A DNA stretch of 64,000 nucleotides from Enterobacter quasihormaechei (GTDB lineage Bacteria > Pseudomonadota > Gammaproteobacteria > Enterobacterales > Enterobacteriaceae): the NCBI RefSeq assembly GCF_004331385.1, contig NZ_SJON01000002.1, positions 248,001 through 312,000 of the forward strand. The letters run 5' to 3'. Both the position numbers and the translations under genes were made by a program. The notes beneath the pieces were generated by a model that was not told where the DNA came from, did no database searches, and worked only from the letters and a program-made list of their open reading frames with translations. Shown here one piece after another: positions 21,434 to 32,408 of this stretch (position 1 is the first letter of the stretch; every line of letters begins with the position of its first letter).

Positions 21434-22288
21434 TTACTCTGCTTCTTTGACTTTTTTGACGTTGACGTCCATCTGCGGGTACGGGAAGCTGATGCCGTTG
21501 GCATCGAAATCGCGCTTGATGCGCTCCAGCACGTCCCAGTAAACGTTTTGCAGATCGCTGCTTTTGCTCCAGATGCGTACCACAAAATTAATGGATGACG
21601 CGCCCAGCTCGTTCAGACGAACGGTCTGCTCGCGGTCCTTCAGAATGCGGTCGTCAGAATCAATGATGTTAGCGATCAGCGATTTCACCTGGTCGATATC
21701 GGAATCGTACGCCACGCTGATGATCAGCTCGTTACGACGCACCGGCTCGCGGGAGAAGTTAATGATATTGCCCGCAATGATTTTCCCGTTCGGTACCACA
21801 ACAATACGACCGTCGACGGTACGCAGGGTGGTAGAGAAAATCTGTACCTGCAACACGGTACCGGCGATGCCGCCTAAATCCACATATTCACCGGAACGGA
21901 ACGGACGGAAGGTCACCAGCAGTACGCCCGCCGCCAGGTTTGAAAGCGAACCCTGCAATGCCAGACCAATGGCCAGACCGGCAGCACCGAGCACGGCGAT
22001 GACGGATGCCGTCTGCACGCCGACGCGCCCCAGCGCGGCAATCAGCGTAAAGGCGATGATGCCGTAGCGCACCAGCGCGGAGAGGAAATCGGCGACCGTG
22101 GCGTCAATGTGTCGAGAGACCATCACCCGGTTGACAGCGTTCGAGACGATACGCGCCACGATCATCCCGACGATGATAATGGCAATAGCGGCAACAATAT
22201 TCACGGCGTAGCTCAGCAGTAGCGCCTGGTTACGCACCAGCCAGTTACCCGCGTTATTGATGCTGTCTACAACATCAAGTTGTTCCAT
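21434..22288 (-). CDS. mscS: small-conductance mechanosensitive channel MscS
   Basis: A 284-residue inner-membrane heptameric channel that opens on hypo-osmotic shock. Three N-terminal membrane helices are visible; the pore-lining third helix is [21 protein letters not shown], with the Gly/Ala packing pattern and the leucine constriction typical of the family, followed by the beta domain ([19 protein letters not shown]). Near-identical to E. coli MscS apart from its last residues. Confidence 0.96.
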   Translation of the reverse strand: MEQLDVVDSINNAGNWLVRNQALLLSYAVNIVAAIAIIIVGMIVARIVSNAVNRVMVSRHIDATVADFLSALVRYGIIAFTLIAALGRVGVQTASVIAVLGAAGLAIGLALQGSLSNLAAGVLLVTFRPFRSGEYVDLGGIAGTVLQVQIFSTTLRTVDGRIVVVPNGKIIAGNIINFSREPVRRNELIISVAYDSDIDQVKSLIANIIDSDDRILKDREQTVRLNELGASSINFVVRIWSKSSDLQNVYWDVLERIKRDFDANGISFPYPQMDVNVKKVKEAE

Positions 22289-22425
22289 TTATTCTTCCTT
22301 TTGCTAAACCAAAACTCAAAATCTATCCCTTGAGGGGACAGGCAGGTCAGTAAAGGGTAAACAAAAAGCGCAGGTATTGCCAAGCAGATCACAAAAACAG
22401 GTATTGCAGGATATTGAAAAAGCAT

Positions 22426-22450
22426 AAAAAAAGGCCCGCGTTTGCGGGCC
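22426..22450 (-). terminator. rho-independent terminator of fbaA
   Basis: On the minus strand GGCCCGC-AAAC-GCGGGCC is followed by seven T residues, ending the epd-pgk-fbaA operon 25 bases after the fbaA stop. Confidence 0.95.
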
Positions 22451-22474
22451 TTCTGATGCTGTTAGCGGATCAAA

Positions 22475-23554
22475 TTACAGAACGTCGATCGCGTTCAGTT
22501 CTTTGAATGCCTGCTCCAGACGCGTCACCATGGACGTCTGCGCAGCGCGCAGCCATACGCGTGGATCGTAGTATTTCTTGTTCGGCTGGTCTTCGCCTTT
22601 CGGGTTGCCCAGCTGGCCTTGCAGGTAAGCTTCGTTGGTTTTGTAGTATTGCAGGATACCGTCCCAGGTTGCCCATTGGGTGTCAGTATCAATGTTCATT
22701 TTCACTACGCCGTAGCTTACGGAATCTTTGATTTCCTGAGCAGAAGAACCGGAACCGCCGTGGAAGACGAAGTTCAGGCTGTTGTGCGGCAGGTTGTGTT
22801 TCCTGGAAACGTATTCCTGAGAATCGCGCAGGATGGTTGGGGTCAGAACCACGTTACCTGGCTTATAAACGCCGTGCACGTTACCGAAGGACGCTGCGAT
22901 GGTGAAGCGCGGGCTGATTTTGCTCAGCTCGGTGTAAGCGTAATCAACGTCTTCTGGTTGGGTGTACAGTGCAGAAGCGTCCATGTGGCTGTTGTCCACG
23001 CCGTCTTCTTCACCGCCGGTGCAGCCCAGTTCGATTTCCAGGGTCATGCCCATTTTGGACATACGCGCCAGGTACTTAGAGCAGATCTCGATGTTTTCTT
23101 CCAGAGACTCTTCGGACAGGTCAATCATGTGAGAAGAGAACAGTGGCTTACCGGTTGCTGCGAAGTGTTTTTCACCCGCGTCCAGCAGACCGTCGATCCA
23201 CGGCAGCAGTTTCTTCGCGCAGTGGTCAGTGTGCAGGATAACTGGAACACCGTAATGCTCAGCCATCTGGTGAACGTGGTGCGCACCAGAGATAGCGCCC
23301 AGGATAGCAGCACCCTGAGGAACGTCAGTTTTCACGCCTTTACCCGCGATGAACGCAGCGCCGCCGTTGGAGAACTGAACGATAACCGGTGCTTTAACTT
23401 TTGCAGCGGTTTCCAGTACGGCGTTGATGGAGTCGGTACCTACGCAGTTAACTGCTGGCAGAGCGAAGTTGTTTTCTTTAGCTACCTGGAACACTTTCTG
23501 TACGTCATCACCAGTGATAACGCCAGGTTTTACGAAATCAAAAATTTTAGACAT
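22475..23554 (-). CDS. fbaA: fructose-bisphosphate aldolase class II
   Basis: A 359-residue zinc-dependent aldolase of glycolysis. Zinc and active-site segments are present: LHTDHCAKK (Asp109 and His110 region), ELGCTGGEEDGVD (Glu), GNVHGVY (His) and FHGGSGSS (phosphate binding). Codon use is strongly biased, as in highly expressed genes. Last gene of epd-pgk-fbaA, 92 bases after pgk. Confidence 0.98.
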   Translation of the reverse strand: MSKIFDFVKPGVITGDDVQKVFQVAKENNFALPAVNCVGTDSINAVLETAAKVKAPVIVQFSNGGAAFIAGKGVKTDVPQGAAILGAISGAHHVHQMAEHYGVPVILHTDHCAKKLLPWIDGLLDAGEKHFAATGKPLFSSHMIDLSEESLEENIEICSKYLARMSKMGMTLEIELGCTGGEEDGVDNSHMDASALYTQPEDVDYAYTELSKISPRFTIAASFGNVHGVYKPGNVVLTPTILRDSQEYVSRKHNLPHNSLNFVFHGGSGSSAQEIKDSVSYGVVKMNIDTDTQWATWDGILQYYKTNEAYLQGQLGNPKGEDQPNKKYYDPRVWLRAAQTSMVTRLEQAFKELNAIDVL

Positions 23555-23646
23555 GTTGCTTAGTCCTGTATCTTCGGCCGTTAGAAAAGGTGCGAGCTCT
23601 GATAAGCGCGCTGAAAATTGGGCAGGTTTCCCTGCCCCTGAATGGC

Positions 23647-24810
23647 TTACTTCTTAGCGCGCTCTTCGAGCATTGCTACTGCTGGCAGTACTTTGCCTTC
23701 CACGAATTCGAGGAATGCGCCGCCACCAGTGGAGATGTAGGAGATCTTGTCAGCGATACCGAACAGGTCGATAGCTGCCAGGGTGTCACCACCGCCTGCG
23801 ATAGAGAACGCTTCGCTGTCTGCGATAGCGTTAGCAACGATTTCAGTCCCTTTGCGGAAGTTCGGGAATTCGAACACGCCGACTGGACCGTTCCACAGGA
23901 TAGTTTTTGCGTTTTTCAGGATTTCAGCCAGTTTCTGTGCAGAAACGTCGCCCAGGTCCAGAATCTGCTCTTCATCTTTGATGTCGTTAACAGATTTCAG
24001 GGTCGCGGTAGCGGTTTCGGAGAACTCGGTTGCCACGCGAACGTCAGTTGGAACCGGGATATCGCAGGTGCCCAGCAGGCGTTTGGCTTCGTCAACCAGG
24101 TCTGCTTCGTACAGGGATTTACCCACGTTGTGGCCCTGAGCGGCAACGAAGGTGTTCGCGATACCACCGCCAACGATCAGCTGGTCAGCGATTTTGGACA
24201 GGGAATCCAGTACGGTCAGTTTGGTAGACACTTTAGAACCACCAACGATAGCAACCATTGGACGAGCAGGTTCTTTCAGTGCTTTACCCAGTGCTTCCAG
24301 TTCGTCAGCCAGCAGCGGACCTGCACACGCAACGTCTGCGAATTTACCGATACCGTGGGTAGATGCCTGCGCACGGTGAGCCGTACCGAATGCATCCATC
24401 ACGAACACGTCGCACAGTGCAGCGTATTTTTTGGACAGGGTTTCGTCGTCTTTCTTTTCGCCTTTGTTGAAGCGAACGTTTTCCAGAACTACCAGCTCAC
24501 CTTCGGCAACGTCTACGCCGTCCAGGTAATCTTTCACCAGGCGAACCGGGTTAGACAGTTTGTCTTTCAGGTAATTAACAACCGGCAGCAGAGAGAACTC
24601 TTCGTTGTACTCGCCTTCAGTTGGACGGCCCAGGTGGGAGGTGACCATTACTTTAGCGCCCTGCTTCAGAGCCAGTTCAATGGTTGGCAGAGATGCACGG
24701 ATACGCGCGTCGCTGGTCACTTTGCCATCTTTAACCGGTACGTTCAGATCGGCACGGATGAAAACGCGTTTACCTGCCAGATCCAGATCGGTCATCTTAA
24801 TTACAGACAT
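23647..24810 (-). CDS. pgk: phosphoglycerate kinase
   Basis: A 387-residue glycolytic kinase transferring phosphate from 1,3-bisphosphoglycerate to ADP. Signature segments: [13 protein letters not shown] (N-terminal substrate site), [19 protein letters not shown] and the C-terminal [10 protein letters not shown] nucleotide site. Length equals E. coli Pgk. Strong codon bias produces a long mirrored frame on the opposite strand, which is not a gene. Confidence 0.98.
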   Translation of the reverse strand: MSVIKMTDLDLAGKRVFIRADLNVPVKDGKVTSDARIRASLPTIELALKQGAKVMVTSHLGRPTEGEYNEEFSLLPVVNYLKDKLSNPVRLVKDYLDGVDVAEGELVVLENVRFNKGEKKDDETLSKKYAALCDVFVMDAFGTAHRAQASTHGIGKFADVACAGPLLADELEALGKALKEPARPMVAIVGGSKVSTKLTVLDSLSKIADQLIVGGGIANTFVAAQGHNVGKSLYEADLVDEAKRLLGTCDIPVPTDVRVATEFSETATATLKSVNDIKDEEQILDLGDVSAQKLAEILKNAKTILWNGPVGVFEFPNFRKGTEIVANAIADSEAFSIAGGGDTLAAIDLFGIADKISYISTGGGAFLEFVEGKVLPAVAMLEERAKK

Positions 24811-24859
24811 GGTGAATCCTCTCGTTGATTCTTAAAGTTTTGCAAGCGCAAGGTGCGCT

Positions 24860-25879
24860 CTACCTGAAACCTTTTGCGGCCATGGCTAACGTGGTGTCGA
24901 GCATTCGGTTAGCAAAGCCCCATTCGTTATCACACCAGACCAGCGTCTTGATAAGGTGCGCACCACTGACTCGCGTCTGCGTGCCATCCACGATGGCGCT
25001 GTGCGGGTCGTGGTTAAAATCTACTGAGACCAACGGTAATTCCGTATAGTCAACTATACCATGAAATGCTCCCTGTGCCGCTTTTTGCAGCAACAGGTTG
25101 ACTTCACAGGCTTTTACCGGTTTTTTTACCGTCACGCTAAGATCGATTGCGGTGACGTTTATCGTCGGAACACGCACGGCAATCGCTTCGAAACGGTCGT
25201 TAAACTGCGGGAAAATACGGGTGATCCCCGCAGCCAGTTTCGTATCCACCGGAATAATGGACTGGCTCGCCGCGCGAGTGCGTCGTAAATCCGGATGATA
25301 GGCGTCGATAACCTGCTGATCGTGCATGGCGGAGTGAATCGTGGTCACGGTGCCGGATTCAATGCCGTACGCATCGTCTAACAGTTTAATGACCGGAATA
25401 ATGCAGTTGGTGGTGCAGGAGGCGTTGGAGACAATGCGGTGTTCAGCGTGCAGCTCGTGCTGGTTGACGCCAAACACGACGGTGGCGTCGAGGTCGTGGC
25501 TGCCAGGATGGGAGAACAGGACTTTTTTCGCACCGGCCTTCAGATGCGCTTCGCCATGTTCGCGGTTACCGTACACGCCGGTACAGTCCAGGACCACATC
25601 CACACCCAGTTCGCGCCAGGGCAGCCCTTCAATACTGTTCTCATGCAGCACGCGGATTGCATCGTCACCGACGAACAGCTGTTCTCTTTCCTGGCGAACG
25701 TCCCAGGCAAAGCGGCCGTGGCTGGTGTCATATTTCAATAAATGCGCCATGCCCGCAGCATCCGCCAGTTCATTGATTGCCACCACGGTGATTTCCGCAC
25801 GACGCCCGGATTCATATAATGCACGAACCACGTTGCGCCCGATGCGACCGAAGCCATTAATCGCTACGCGTACGGTCAT
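24860..25879 (-). CDS. epd: erythrose-4-phosphate dehydrogenase
   Basis: A 339-residue GAPDH-like enzyme that oxidises erythrose 4-phosphate to 4-phosphoerythronate for pyridoxal phosphate synthesis. NAD motif [11 protein letters not shown] at the N-terminus and the catalytic cysteine in [10 protein letters not shown] near 155 are visible. It is the first gene of epd-pgk-fbaA, 49 bases ahead of pgk. The 325-base gap between it and tktA holds the operon promoter region (unassigned) and a REP pair; the yggC/D/F and cmtAB genes found here in E. coli are absent. Confidence 0.96.
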   Translation of the reverse strand: MTVRVAINGFGRIGRNVVRALYESGRRAEITVVAINELADAAGMAHLLKYDTSHGRFAWDVRQEREQLFVGDDAIRVLHENSIEGLPWRELGVDVVLDCTGVYGNREHGEAHLKAGAKKVLFSHPGSHDLDATVVFGVNQHELHAEHRIVSNASCTTNCIIPVIKLLDDAYGIESGTVTTIHSAMHDQQVIDAYHPDLRRTRAASQSIIPVDTKLAAGITRIFPQFNDRFEAIAVRVPTINVTAIDLSVTVKKPVKACEVNLLLQKAAQGAFHGIVDYTELPLVSVDFNHDPHSAIVDGTQTRVSGAHLIKTLVWCDNEWGFANRMLDTTLAMAAKGFR

Positions 25880-26118
25880 AGATCTCCTGCAAAGCTATCC
25901 CTGAGTTTGAGGTGGCTGAAAGAGTAATCCAGCGACGCCCGAAGGGGAATCCTTGCTGTCACAAACTGCGATTGATTGGTCAATTGTCGAACATTTAATC
26001 GACTGAAACGCTTCAGCAAGAATAAGCGAATCGCGGAATAAAAGGAATGGTTGTCCAGATGAATAAGCGAGCTATATGACTTGCGTCACATTTCTGGTGG
26101 AATAATGTCTACAAAAAA

Positions 26119-26195
26119 GCCGGGTGACGCTTACGCGTACCCGGCCTACGTTTTGTGCCATTTGTAGGCCCGGTAAGCGTAAGCGCCACCGGGCA
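26119..26195. repeat. pair of REP-like palindromes after tktA
   Basis: Two opposed palindromes, GCCGGGTGACGC...TACCCGGC then GCCCGGTAAGCG...CGCCACCGGGC, joined by a short linker, immediately downstream of the tktA stop codon: a BIME-like arrangement. Confidence 0.85.
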
Positions 26196-26204
26196 AAACA
26201 GCAA

Positions 26205-28196
26205 TTACAGCAGTTCTTTCGCCTTCGCGACAACGTTCTCAACGGTGAAGCCGAACTCTTCAAACAGCTGCTCAGCCGGTGCAGACTCACCGAAGGTGGT
26301 CATACCGACGATAGCACCGTTCAGGCCCACGTATTTGAACCAGTAGTCAGCGATACCCGCTTCCACCGCCACGCGAGCGGAAACCGCTTTAGGCAGTACG
26401 GATTCACGGTAAGCTGCATCCTGCTTGTCGAACGCATCGGTAGACGGCATGGAGACCACGCGCGCCTTCACGCCTTCGGCAGTCAGTTTTTCCCATGCTG
26501 CAACAGCCAGTTCAACTTCAGAACCGGTCGCGATGAAGATCAGCTCAGGCTGGCCCGCGCAATCTTTCAGCACGTAACCACCGCGTGCGATGTTCGCCAG
26601 CTGCTCTGGGGTACGCTCCTGCTGCGCCAGGTTCTGACGGGAGAGGATCAGCGCGGTCGGGCCGTCCTGACGCTCAACGCCGTATTTCCACGCCACCGCA
26701 GATTCAACCTGGTCACATGGACGCCATGTGCTCATGTTCGGGGTCACGCGCAGGGAAGCTACCTGCTCTACCGGCTGGTGAGTTGGACCATCTTCGCCGA
26801 GACCAATGGAGTCGTGGGTGTAGACCATCACCTGACGCTGTTTCATCAGCGCTGCCATACGCACGGCGTTACGTGCATATTCCACGAACATCAGGAAGGT
26901 AGAGGTGTACGGCAGGAAACCACCGTGCAGGGAGATACCGTTGGCAATAGCGGTCATACCGAATTCACGTACACCGTAATGGATGTAGTTACCGGCAGCA
27001 TCTTCGTTGATTGGCTTAGATCCAGACCACAGGGTCAGGTTAGATGGCGCCAGGTCAGCGGAACCGCCGAGGAATTCTGGAAGCCATGGACCAAACGCTT
27101 CGATCGCATTCTGAGACGCTTTACGGCTGGCGATTTTAGACGGGTTCGCCTGCAATTTCGCAATGAACTCGTTCGCTTTCGCGTCGAAGTCAGACGGCAT
27201 GTCGCCTTTCATACGGCGGGTGAACTCGGCTGCTTCCTGCGGGAAGGCTTTTGCGTAAGCCGCGAATTTCTCGTTCCAGGCCGCTTCTTTCGCCTGGCCC
27301 ACTTCTTTCGCATCCCACTGAGCATAGATCTCAGACGGGATTTCAAAGGCTGGGTGTTTCCAGCCAAGCGCTTCACGGGTCAGTGCGATTTCCGCGTCGC
27401 CCAGCGGTGCGCCGTGGGAGTCATGGGTGCCCGCTTTGTTCGGGGAGCCGAAGCCGATGATGGTTTTGCACATCAGCAGGGACGGTTTGTCGGTCACGGC
27501 GCGCGCTTCTTCTACTGCACGTTTAATCGAGTCAGCATCGTGGCCATCAACGCCACGCACAACGTGCCAGCCGTAGGCTTCGAAACGTGCGGCGGTGTCG
27601 TCAGTGAACCAGCCTTCAACGTGACCGTCGATGGAGATGCCGTTGTCGTCGTAGAACGCAACCAGTTTACCCAGCTTCAGGGTACCTGCCAGGGAGCACA
27701 CTTCGTGAGAAATGCCTTCCATCATGCAGCCGTCGCCCAGGAACGCGTAGGTGAAGTGGTCAACGATGTCGTAGCCCGGACGGTTGAACTGTGCCGCCAG
27801 GGTCTTCTCAGCAATCGCCATACCCACTGCGTTCGCAATGCCCTGACCCAGCGGGCCGGTGGTGGTTTCAACGCCTGCGGTGTAGCCCACTTCCGGGTGA
27901 CCTGGAGTTTTGGAGTGCAGCTGACGGAAGTTTTTCAGCTCTTCGATGGGCAGATCGTAGCCGGTGAGGTGCAGCAGGCTGTAGATCAGCATAGAGCCGT
28001 GGCCGTTAGACAGCACGAAACGGTCGCGGTCTGCCCATGCCGGGTTCTGTGGGTTGTGGTTAAGGAAATCACGCCACAGGACTTCGGCGATGTCAGCCAT
28101 GCCCATTGGGGCGCCCGGGTGGCCGGATTTGGCTTTCTGTACTGCGTCCATGCTCAGCGCACGAATAGCATTAGCAAGCTCTTTACGTGAGGACAT
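26205..28196 (-). CDS. tktA: transketolase 1
   Basis: A 663-residue ThDP enzyme moving two-carbon units in the pentose phosphate pathway. ThDP/Mg motif [13 protein letters not shown]...DDNG, the HDS/GHP histidine segments ([23 protein letters not shown]) and the C-terminal domain are complete. The start [14 protein letters not shown] at 28196 matches E. coli length; the 49 extra upstream codons are unsupported. Divergent from loiP. Confidence 0.97.
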   Translation of the reverse strand: MSSRKELANAIRALSMDAVQKAKSGHPGAPMGMADIAEVLWRDFLNHNPQNPAWADRDRFVLSNGHGSMLIYSLLHLTGYDLPIEELKNFRQLHSKTPGHPEVGYTAGVETTTGPLGQGIANAVGMAIAEKTLAAQFNRPGYDIVDHFTYAFLGDGCMMEGISHEVCSLAGTLKLGKLVAFYDDNGISIDGHVEGWFTDDTAARFEAYGWHVVRGVDGHDADSIKRAVEEARAVTDKPSLLMCKTIIGFGSPNKAGTHDSHGAPLGDAEIALTREALGWKHPAFEIPSEIYAQWDAKEVGQAKEAAWNEKFAAYAKAFPQEAAEFTRRMKGDMPSDFDAKANEFIAKLQANPSKIASRKASQNAIEAFGPWLPEFLGGSADLAPSNLTLWSGSKPINEDAAGNYIHYGVREFGMTAIANGISLHGGFLPYTSTFLMFVEYARNAVRMAALMKQRQVMVYTHDSIGLGEDGPTHQPVEQVASLRVTPNMSTWRPCDQVESAVAWKYGVERQDGPTALILSRQNLAQQERTPEQLANIARGGYVLKDCAGQPELIFIATGSEVELAVAAWEKLTAEGVKARVVSMPSTDAFDKQDAAYRESVLPKAVSARVAVEAGIADYWFKYVGLNGAIVGMTTFGESAPAEQLFEEFGFTVENVVAKAKELL

Positions 28197-28468
28197 TTTA
28201 ACTCCAGATCGGACTGTTAAAGGCCATGCCCTTGACGACAGCGCGTTTTGGGCTACGCCGGAAAAAAGTGCCAACAATGTAACCCAAGCCGCAGGGCATG
28301 TACATGGAGCATTCTTTTGCAGCTTAAGAAATCTCTGGATCATGCTCGCATGTTGCGCAATCTGCTCGCCCGCCCCTGTAGATATTCCTTATACTTAGCC
28401 CGACACCGGCTTCGTTGACGGTGCATTTTTCAGAATTAATTCAGATTAACGAGTACGGAAGCGACATC

Positions 28469-29227
28469 ATGAAAATGCGTGCAATTGGGCTGGCTGTGGG
28501 AACAACGCTCCTGCTAAGCGGCTGTCAGAATATGGATTCTAACGGCCTGATGACCTCAGGCGCAGAAGCTTTTCAGGCCTACTCTCTGAGCGATGCGCAG
28601 GTCAAAGCGCTGAGCGACGAGGCCTGTAAGGATATGGATGGAAAAGCTACGCTTGCCCCGGCAAACAGCACCTACACGCAGCGTCTGAACAAGATTGCTT
28701 CCGCGCTGGGCGACAACATTAATGGCCAGCCGGTGAACTATAAGGTGTACATGGCGAAAGACGTGAACGCCTTCGCGATGGCCAACGGCTGTATCCGCGT
28801 TTACAGCGGCCTGATGGACATGATGACCGACAACGAAGTGGAAGCGGTGATCGGCCATGAAATGGGCCACGTAGCCCTGGGTCACGTGAAGAAAGGGATG
28901 CAGGTTGCGCTGGGCACCAACGCCGTGCGCGCCGCGGCAGCCTCAGCGGGCGGTATTGTCGGCAGCCTGTCCCAGTCGCAGCTTGGCGACGTGGGCGAGA
29001 AACTGGTGAACTCCCAGTTCTCCCAGCGTCAGGAGTCTGAAGCGGATGACTACTCTTACGATCTGTTGCGCAAACGCGGCATCAATCCATCCGGTTTAGC
29101 CACCAGCTTCGAGAAACTGGCGAAGCTGGAAGAAGGCCGTCAGAGCTCCATGTTTGACGACCACCCGGCCTCCGTTGAACGCGCGCAGCATATCCGCGAC
29201 CGCATGGCGGCTGACGGTATTAAATAA
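28469..29227 (+). CDS. loiP: outer-membrane metalloprotease LoiP (YggG)
   Basis: A 252-residue M48-family zinc lipoprotein protease of the outer membrane, known in E. coli to work with BepA and to respond to low osmolarity. Lipobox LLLSGC places the acylated cysteine at residue 19; the zinc motif HEMGH and a downstream Glu (QESEADDYS) are intact. The ATG at 28469 follows GGAAG; the frame is open 18 codons further up without a good ribosome site. In E. coli speB is next; here the catabolic island intervenes. Confidence 0.95.
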   Translation: MKMRAIGLAVGTTLLLSGCQNMDSNGLMTSGAEAFQAYSLSDAQVKALSDEACKDMDGKATLAPANSTYTQRLNKIASALGDNINGQPVNYKVYMAKDVNAFAMANGCIRVYSGLMDMMTDNEVEAVIGHEMGHVALGHVKKGMQVALGTNAVRAAAASAGGIVGSLSQSQLGDVGEKLVNSQFSQRQESEADDYSYDLLRKRGINPSGLATSFEKLAKLEEGRQSSMFDDHPASVERAQHIRDRMAADGIK

Positions 29228-29237
29228 CGGCACATCT

Positions 29238-29263
29238 GCCCGGTGCGCGCCGCGCCGCCGGGC
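29238..29263. terminator. GC-rich hairpin between loiP and the catabolic operon end
   Basis: GCCCGGTGCGCG and CGCGCCGCCGGGC form a long imperfect stem (one extra base) in the 48-base gap between converging genes. There is no U-tract. It may end both transcripts or be a degenerate REP unit at the island junction. Confidence 0.5.
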
Positions 29264-29275
29264 AACAAGACCAAA

Positions 29276-30916
29276 TCAGTACAGCGTTTTCTGCGGCGGC
29301 CCGGCAAACTTCAGGGCGCCTATCTGCCCCATCCGCACTTCCACCACCGACGGCCCCGGCATGGCCAGCGCCTCCGTCATAATCGCATCAAAGTCCTCGG
29401 CCCGCTCAACGCTCCAGGCCTGTAAGCCAATCGCCTGCGCCAGCAGGGTAAAGTCCGGCGTGTGCAATTCGTTGTAATACTGTCGCCCGCCGAAATACTT
29501 ATCCTGAATGCCGCGCATGACGCCGTAGCCCCCGTCGTTCATGATCAGCAGCGTCACGTTGGCTTTCTCCTGCGCCAGCGTCGCCAGCTCGCCTAAATTC
29601 AGGCTCAGGCCGCCGTCGCCCACCAGCCCCACCACCTTACGCTGCGGATTGGCAATGGCGGTACCGATGGCCATCGGCAGCCCCATGCCAATCGCCCCGG
29701 CCAGAGAGTGAATGTTCATCAGCGGGCCGTTAGCCCTGAACAGGCGGCTGCCCCACAGGCTGCCGGAGACGGTGATATCGCGCACCAGCAGGCCGTCCTT
29801 CGGCAGGGCTTTATCTATGGCGTCGTTGAGCTTCGCATAGGCGCCGCACTGCTCGCGCAGGCCCTGTTCAGCCTGCAATACCGCCTGCTGCACCTGCGCG
29901 TCCCACTGGGCGTTGCCCCACTCGCGGCCCTGCGCTTTATCGGCCAGGGCACCAAGCAGCGCTGAACAGTCGGCTATCAGCGTGTTATCCATCAGATAGT
30001 TACGGCTCGCCGCCGCCGGATCGATATCAATCTGCACCCGCGGAGACGGCAACTCCAGCGTCCAGGAGCGGGTTTCGTTGCTGCGCAGGCGAGAACCGGC
30101 CACCAGCGTAAAATCACACTGCGCAATCAGCGCCTCTACCGACGGCGAGTTGTGGAACGCGCGCAGGCTGGCACGATGGCCGTCCGGCAGCACGCCGCGC
30201 GCGTGGGTGCTGGAGATCACCGTCACGCCCGCCTCCGCCAGTTTTTTCACCGCGTCAGCGCTTCCCAGCGCCCCGCCGCCCAGCCACAGCAGCGGCTGTT
30301 TAGCCTGCTTAAGCTGCGCCCACAGCGTATCGACAGCGCTCGCATCTACGCTCACACCCGGAGCCGGTTTCACCGGCGCCGTCACCAGAGACAGGGGGAT
30401 CTTCGCGCCCTGAATATCAATCGGGATTTCCACGGAGACCGGCCCGCACGGCGGCGTCTGCGCCTCCTGAATCGCTTTATGCAGAATCGCTATCGCCTGG
30501 CTGGCATTGCTGATGCGGTACGCCCGTTTTGAACTGGCCTTCAGGAAGGTCAGCTGGTCGCGGGTTTCATGGATAAACCCGGTGTCGGCGTCCAGCCAGG
30601 CCTTTTCCACCTGCCCGGTTAAATGCAGCAGCGGCGTGCAGGCGTTCATCGCCTCCACCAGCGCGCCTACCGCGTTCCCCGCCCCCGCGCCGGTGCTGGT
30701 CAGCGCCACGCCGAGGCCGGAAAACCGCCCGTGGGCGTCGGCCATGGTGACGGAACCCGCTTCGCCGCGCGCGGGCACAAAGCGGATTTTGCCCCGCTGC
30801 CCGACCGCATCCGCGATCGGCAGGTTGTGAATGGAGATGACGCCGTAGATGGCCTCAACCTGATACTGCTCCAGCGTTCTGGCGATGGCGTCGCCGACGG
30901 TTATCATTTCGCTCAT
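29276..30916 (-). CDS. thiamine-diphosphate-dependent enzyme, acetolactate-synthase-like fold
   Basis: A 546-residue protein with the three-domain layout of the acetolactate synthase/benzoylformate decarboxylase family. The activating glutamate lies at residue 52 (PARGEAGS), and the ThDP-Mg motif is VGDGGLSLN...NDGGYG near 435-465. Family members decarboxylate 2-oxo acids to aldehydes or acyloins. Last gene of the catabolic operon, 13 bases after an aldehyde dehydrogenase, so a decarboxylase feeding that enzyme is an inference. There is no partner regulatory subunit gene, which argues against a biosynthetic acetolactate synthase. Substrate unknown. Confidence 0.85.
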   Translation of the reverse strand: MSEMITVGDAIARTLEQYQVEAIYGVISIHNLPIADAVGQRGKIRFVPARGEAGSVTMADAHGRFSGLGVALTSTGAGAGNAVGALVEAMNACTPLLHLTGQVEKAWLDADTGFIHETRDQLTFLKASSKRAYRISNASQAIAILHKAIQEAQTPPCGPVSVEIPIDIQGAKIPLSLVTAPVKPAPGVSVDASAVDTLWAQLKQAKQPLLWLGGGALGSADAVKKLAEAGVTVISSTHARGVLPDGHRASLRAFHNSPSVEALIAQCDFTLVAGSRLRSNETRSWTLELPSPRVQIDIDPAAASRNYLMDNTLIADCSALLGALADKAQGREWGNAQWDAQVQQAVLQAEQGLREQCGAYAKLNDAIDKALPKDGLLVRDITVSGSLWGSRLFRANGPLMNIHSLAGAIGMGLPMAIGTAIANPQRKVVGLVGDGGLSLNLGELATLAQEKANVTLLIMNDGGYGVMRGIQDKYFGGRQYYNELHTPDFTLLAQAIGLQAWSVERAEDFDAIMTEALAMPGPSVVEVRMGQIGALKFAGPPQKTLY

Positions 30917-30929
30917 TGCTCACCCTTTC

Positions 30930-32405
30930 TCAGTCGCACCAGTGGTTGACGCTGTTACCCGTCGCCAGATAAATGCTCTTTTGCTGCATCCAGGCTTTCA
31001 GCCCCTGAATGCCCTTTTCGCGGCCCAGACCGCTCTCTTTAAAGCCCCCGAACGGGGTCGAAATCGCAAAAACTTTGTAGGTGTTGATCCACACCGTCCC
31101 GGCCTCCAGCTGCTCGCTCAGGCGCAGCGCCCGCCCGGTGTCGCGGGTCCAGACCCCTGCCGCCAGGCCGTAAACCGAATCGTTCGCCTCGCGGATCAAC
31201 GCCGCTTCATCGCCAAACGGCATAGCCACCAGCACCGGGCCGAAAATCTCCTCCTGGCAGGCGCGGGCGCCGTTCGTCAGCCCTTCAATAATGGTTGGCA
31301 GGAAGAAGCTGCCGTTTGCGAGCGCCGGATCTGCCGGGATTTCGCCGCCGCACAGCACCCGGCCCCCTTCGCGCTTCGCCAGCTCGACGTACTCGAGCAC
31401 GCCCTGACGATGCTTGTCGTTGATCAGCGGTCCTACATGGATGCCGTCAGCAAACGGATGTCCCACGCGCAGGCCGCGCGTGAGCTCCAGCAGCCGCGCC
31501 ATCAGCGGCGCGTACAGGCTTTCGTGGATAAACAGCCGGGACCCGGCGATGCACGCCTGCCCCGCCGAGCTGAAAATGCCGTAACAGATCCCGCGCGCGG
31601 CCTGCTCAACGTCGGCATCCTCCAGCACGATGGTCGGGGATTTTCCGCCCAGCTCCAGCGACGCCGGGATAAGCTTTTCCGCCGCCACGTGCGCCAGATG
31701 GCGGCCCGTATTGGTGCCGCCGGTAAAGGAAATTTTTCGCACGCGAGGATGGCGCGCCAGCGCGTCGCCAATCACCGAGCCTTTACCCGGCAGCACGCTC
31801 AGCAGCCCGGCGGGCAGCCCGGCCTGTTCAAAAATGCGCGCCAGCTCGAGCGCCATCAGCGGCGTGGCTTCGGCAGGCTTGAGGATCACCGCGTTTCCGG
31901 CGGCGATGGCCGGGGCGACCTTCTGCATCTCGCTGGCAATCGGCGAGTTCCACGGCGTGATGGCCGCCACCACGCCGAGCGGCTCATAGCGGCTTAGCGT
32001 CAGCAGATCCGGCTGGCGCGGCGTGGGCAGTTCCCCTTCCAGCAGCTCGCAGGCGGCGGCAAAGTAGCGCGCCGTCCCCGCCGCGCTCATCACCAGCCCG
32101 CGCGCCTCCGCCAGCGGCTTGCCGTTATCCCGGCTCTGCATCTGCGCCAGCTCGTCAGCGCGGGACTCAATCAAATCCGCCACCTTGTGCAGGATCTTCG
32201 CCCGCACGTGCGGCAGGCTGTTGCGCCAGACGGGATCGCGCCACGCGCGCTCGCCGGCCTCGATCGCGTCGTGCAGATCGTCAAGGTTTGCCGCGTTCAG
32301 CGTCGCATTGAGCGACCCGTCTGCCGGGAAGTGGCTCTGCATCGGGTTACCGCCGCCGCGTCGCCACTGGCCGCCGATAAAAATCTTCAGATCGTCCATC
32401 GTCAC
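30930..32405 (-). CDS. NAD(P)-dependent aldehyde dehydrogenase
   Basis: A 491-residue aldehyde dehydrogenase, probably cytoplasmic. Signature motifs: TPWNSP (cofactor site, near 148), LELGGKSP (catalytic glutamate region, near 245), AGQACIAGSRL (nucleophile cysteine, near 282) and EEIFGPV (near 380). It oxidises an aldehyde to an acid; the specificity cannot be read from sequence. Placed between an aspartate-dehydrogenase-like gene (3-base gap) and the ThDP enzyme, so its substrate is probably the aldehyde made by that enzyme. Confidence 0.9.
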   Translation of the reverse strand: MTMDDLKIFIGGQWRRGGGNPMQSHFPADGSLNATLNAANLDDLHDAIEAGERAWRDPVWRNSLPHVRAKILHKVADLIESRADELAQMQSRDNGKPLAEARGLVMSAAGTARYFAAACELLEGELPTPRQPDLLTLSRYEPLGVVAAITPWNSPIASEMQKVAPAIAAGNAVILKPAEATPLMALELARIFEQAGLPAGLLSVLPGKGSVIGDALARHPRVRKISFTGGTNTGRHLAHVAAEKLIPASLELGGKSPTIVLEDADVEQAARGICYGIFSSAGQACIAGSRLFIHESLYAPLMARLLELTRGLRVGHPFADGIHVGPLINDKHRQGVLEYVELAKREGGRVLCGGEIPADPALANGSFFLPTIIEGLTNGARACQEEIFGPVLVAMPFGDEAALIREANDSVYGLAAGVWTRDTGRALRLSEQLEAGTVWINTYKVFAISTPFGGFKESGLGREKGIQGLKAWMQQKSIYLATGNSVNHWCD

Positions 32406-32408
32406 TCC

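Noticed and set aside
23590..24828. 412-codon open frame opposite pgk
   Set aside because: Codon-bias shadow of pgk; rich in Phe/Gln/Val without domain structure.
26124..28190. 688-codon open frame opposite tktA
   Set aside because: Mirror of a highly expressed gene with few rare codons; no recognisable protein features.
29276..30916. biosynthetic acetolactate synthase large subunit
   Set aside because: No small regulatory subunit gene and a catabolic context; the ALS-like fold is shared by many decarboxylases.
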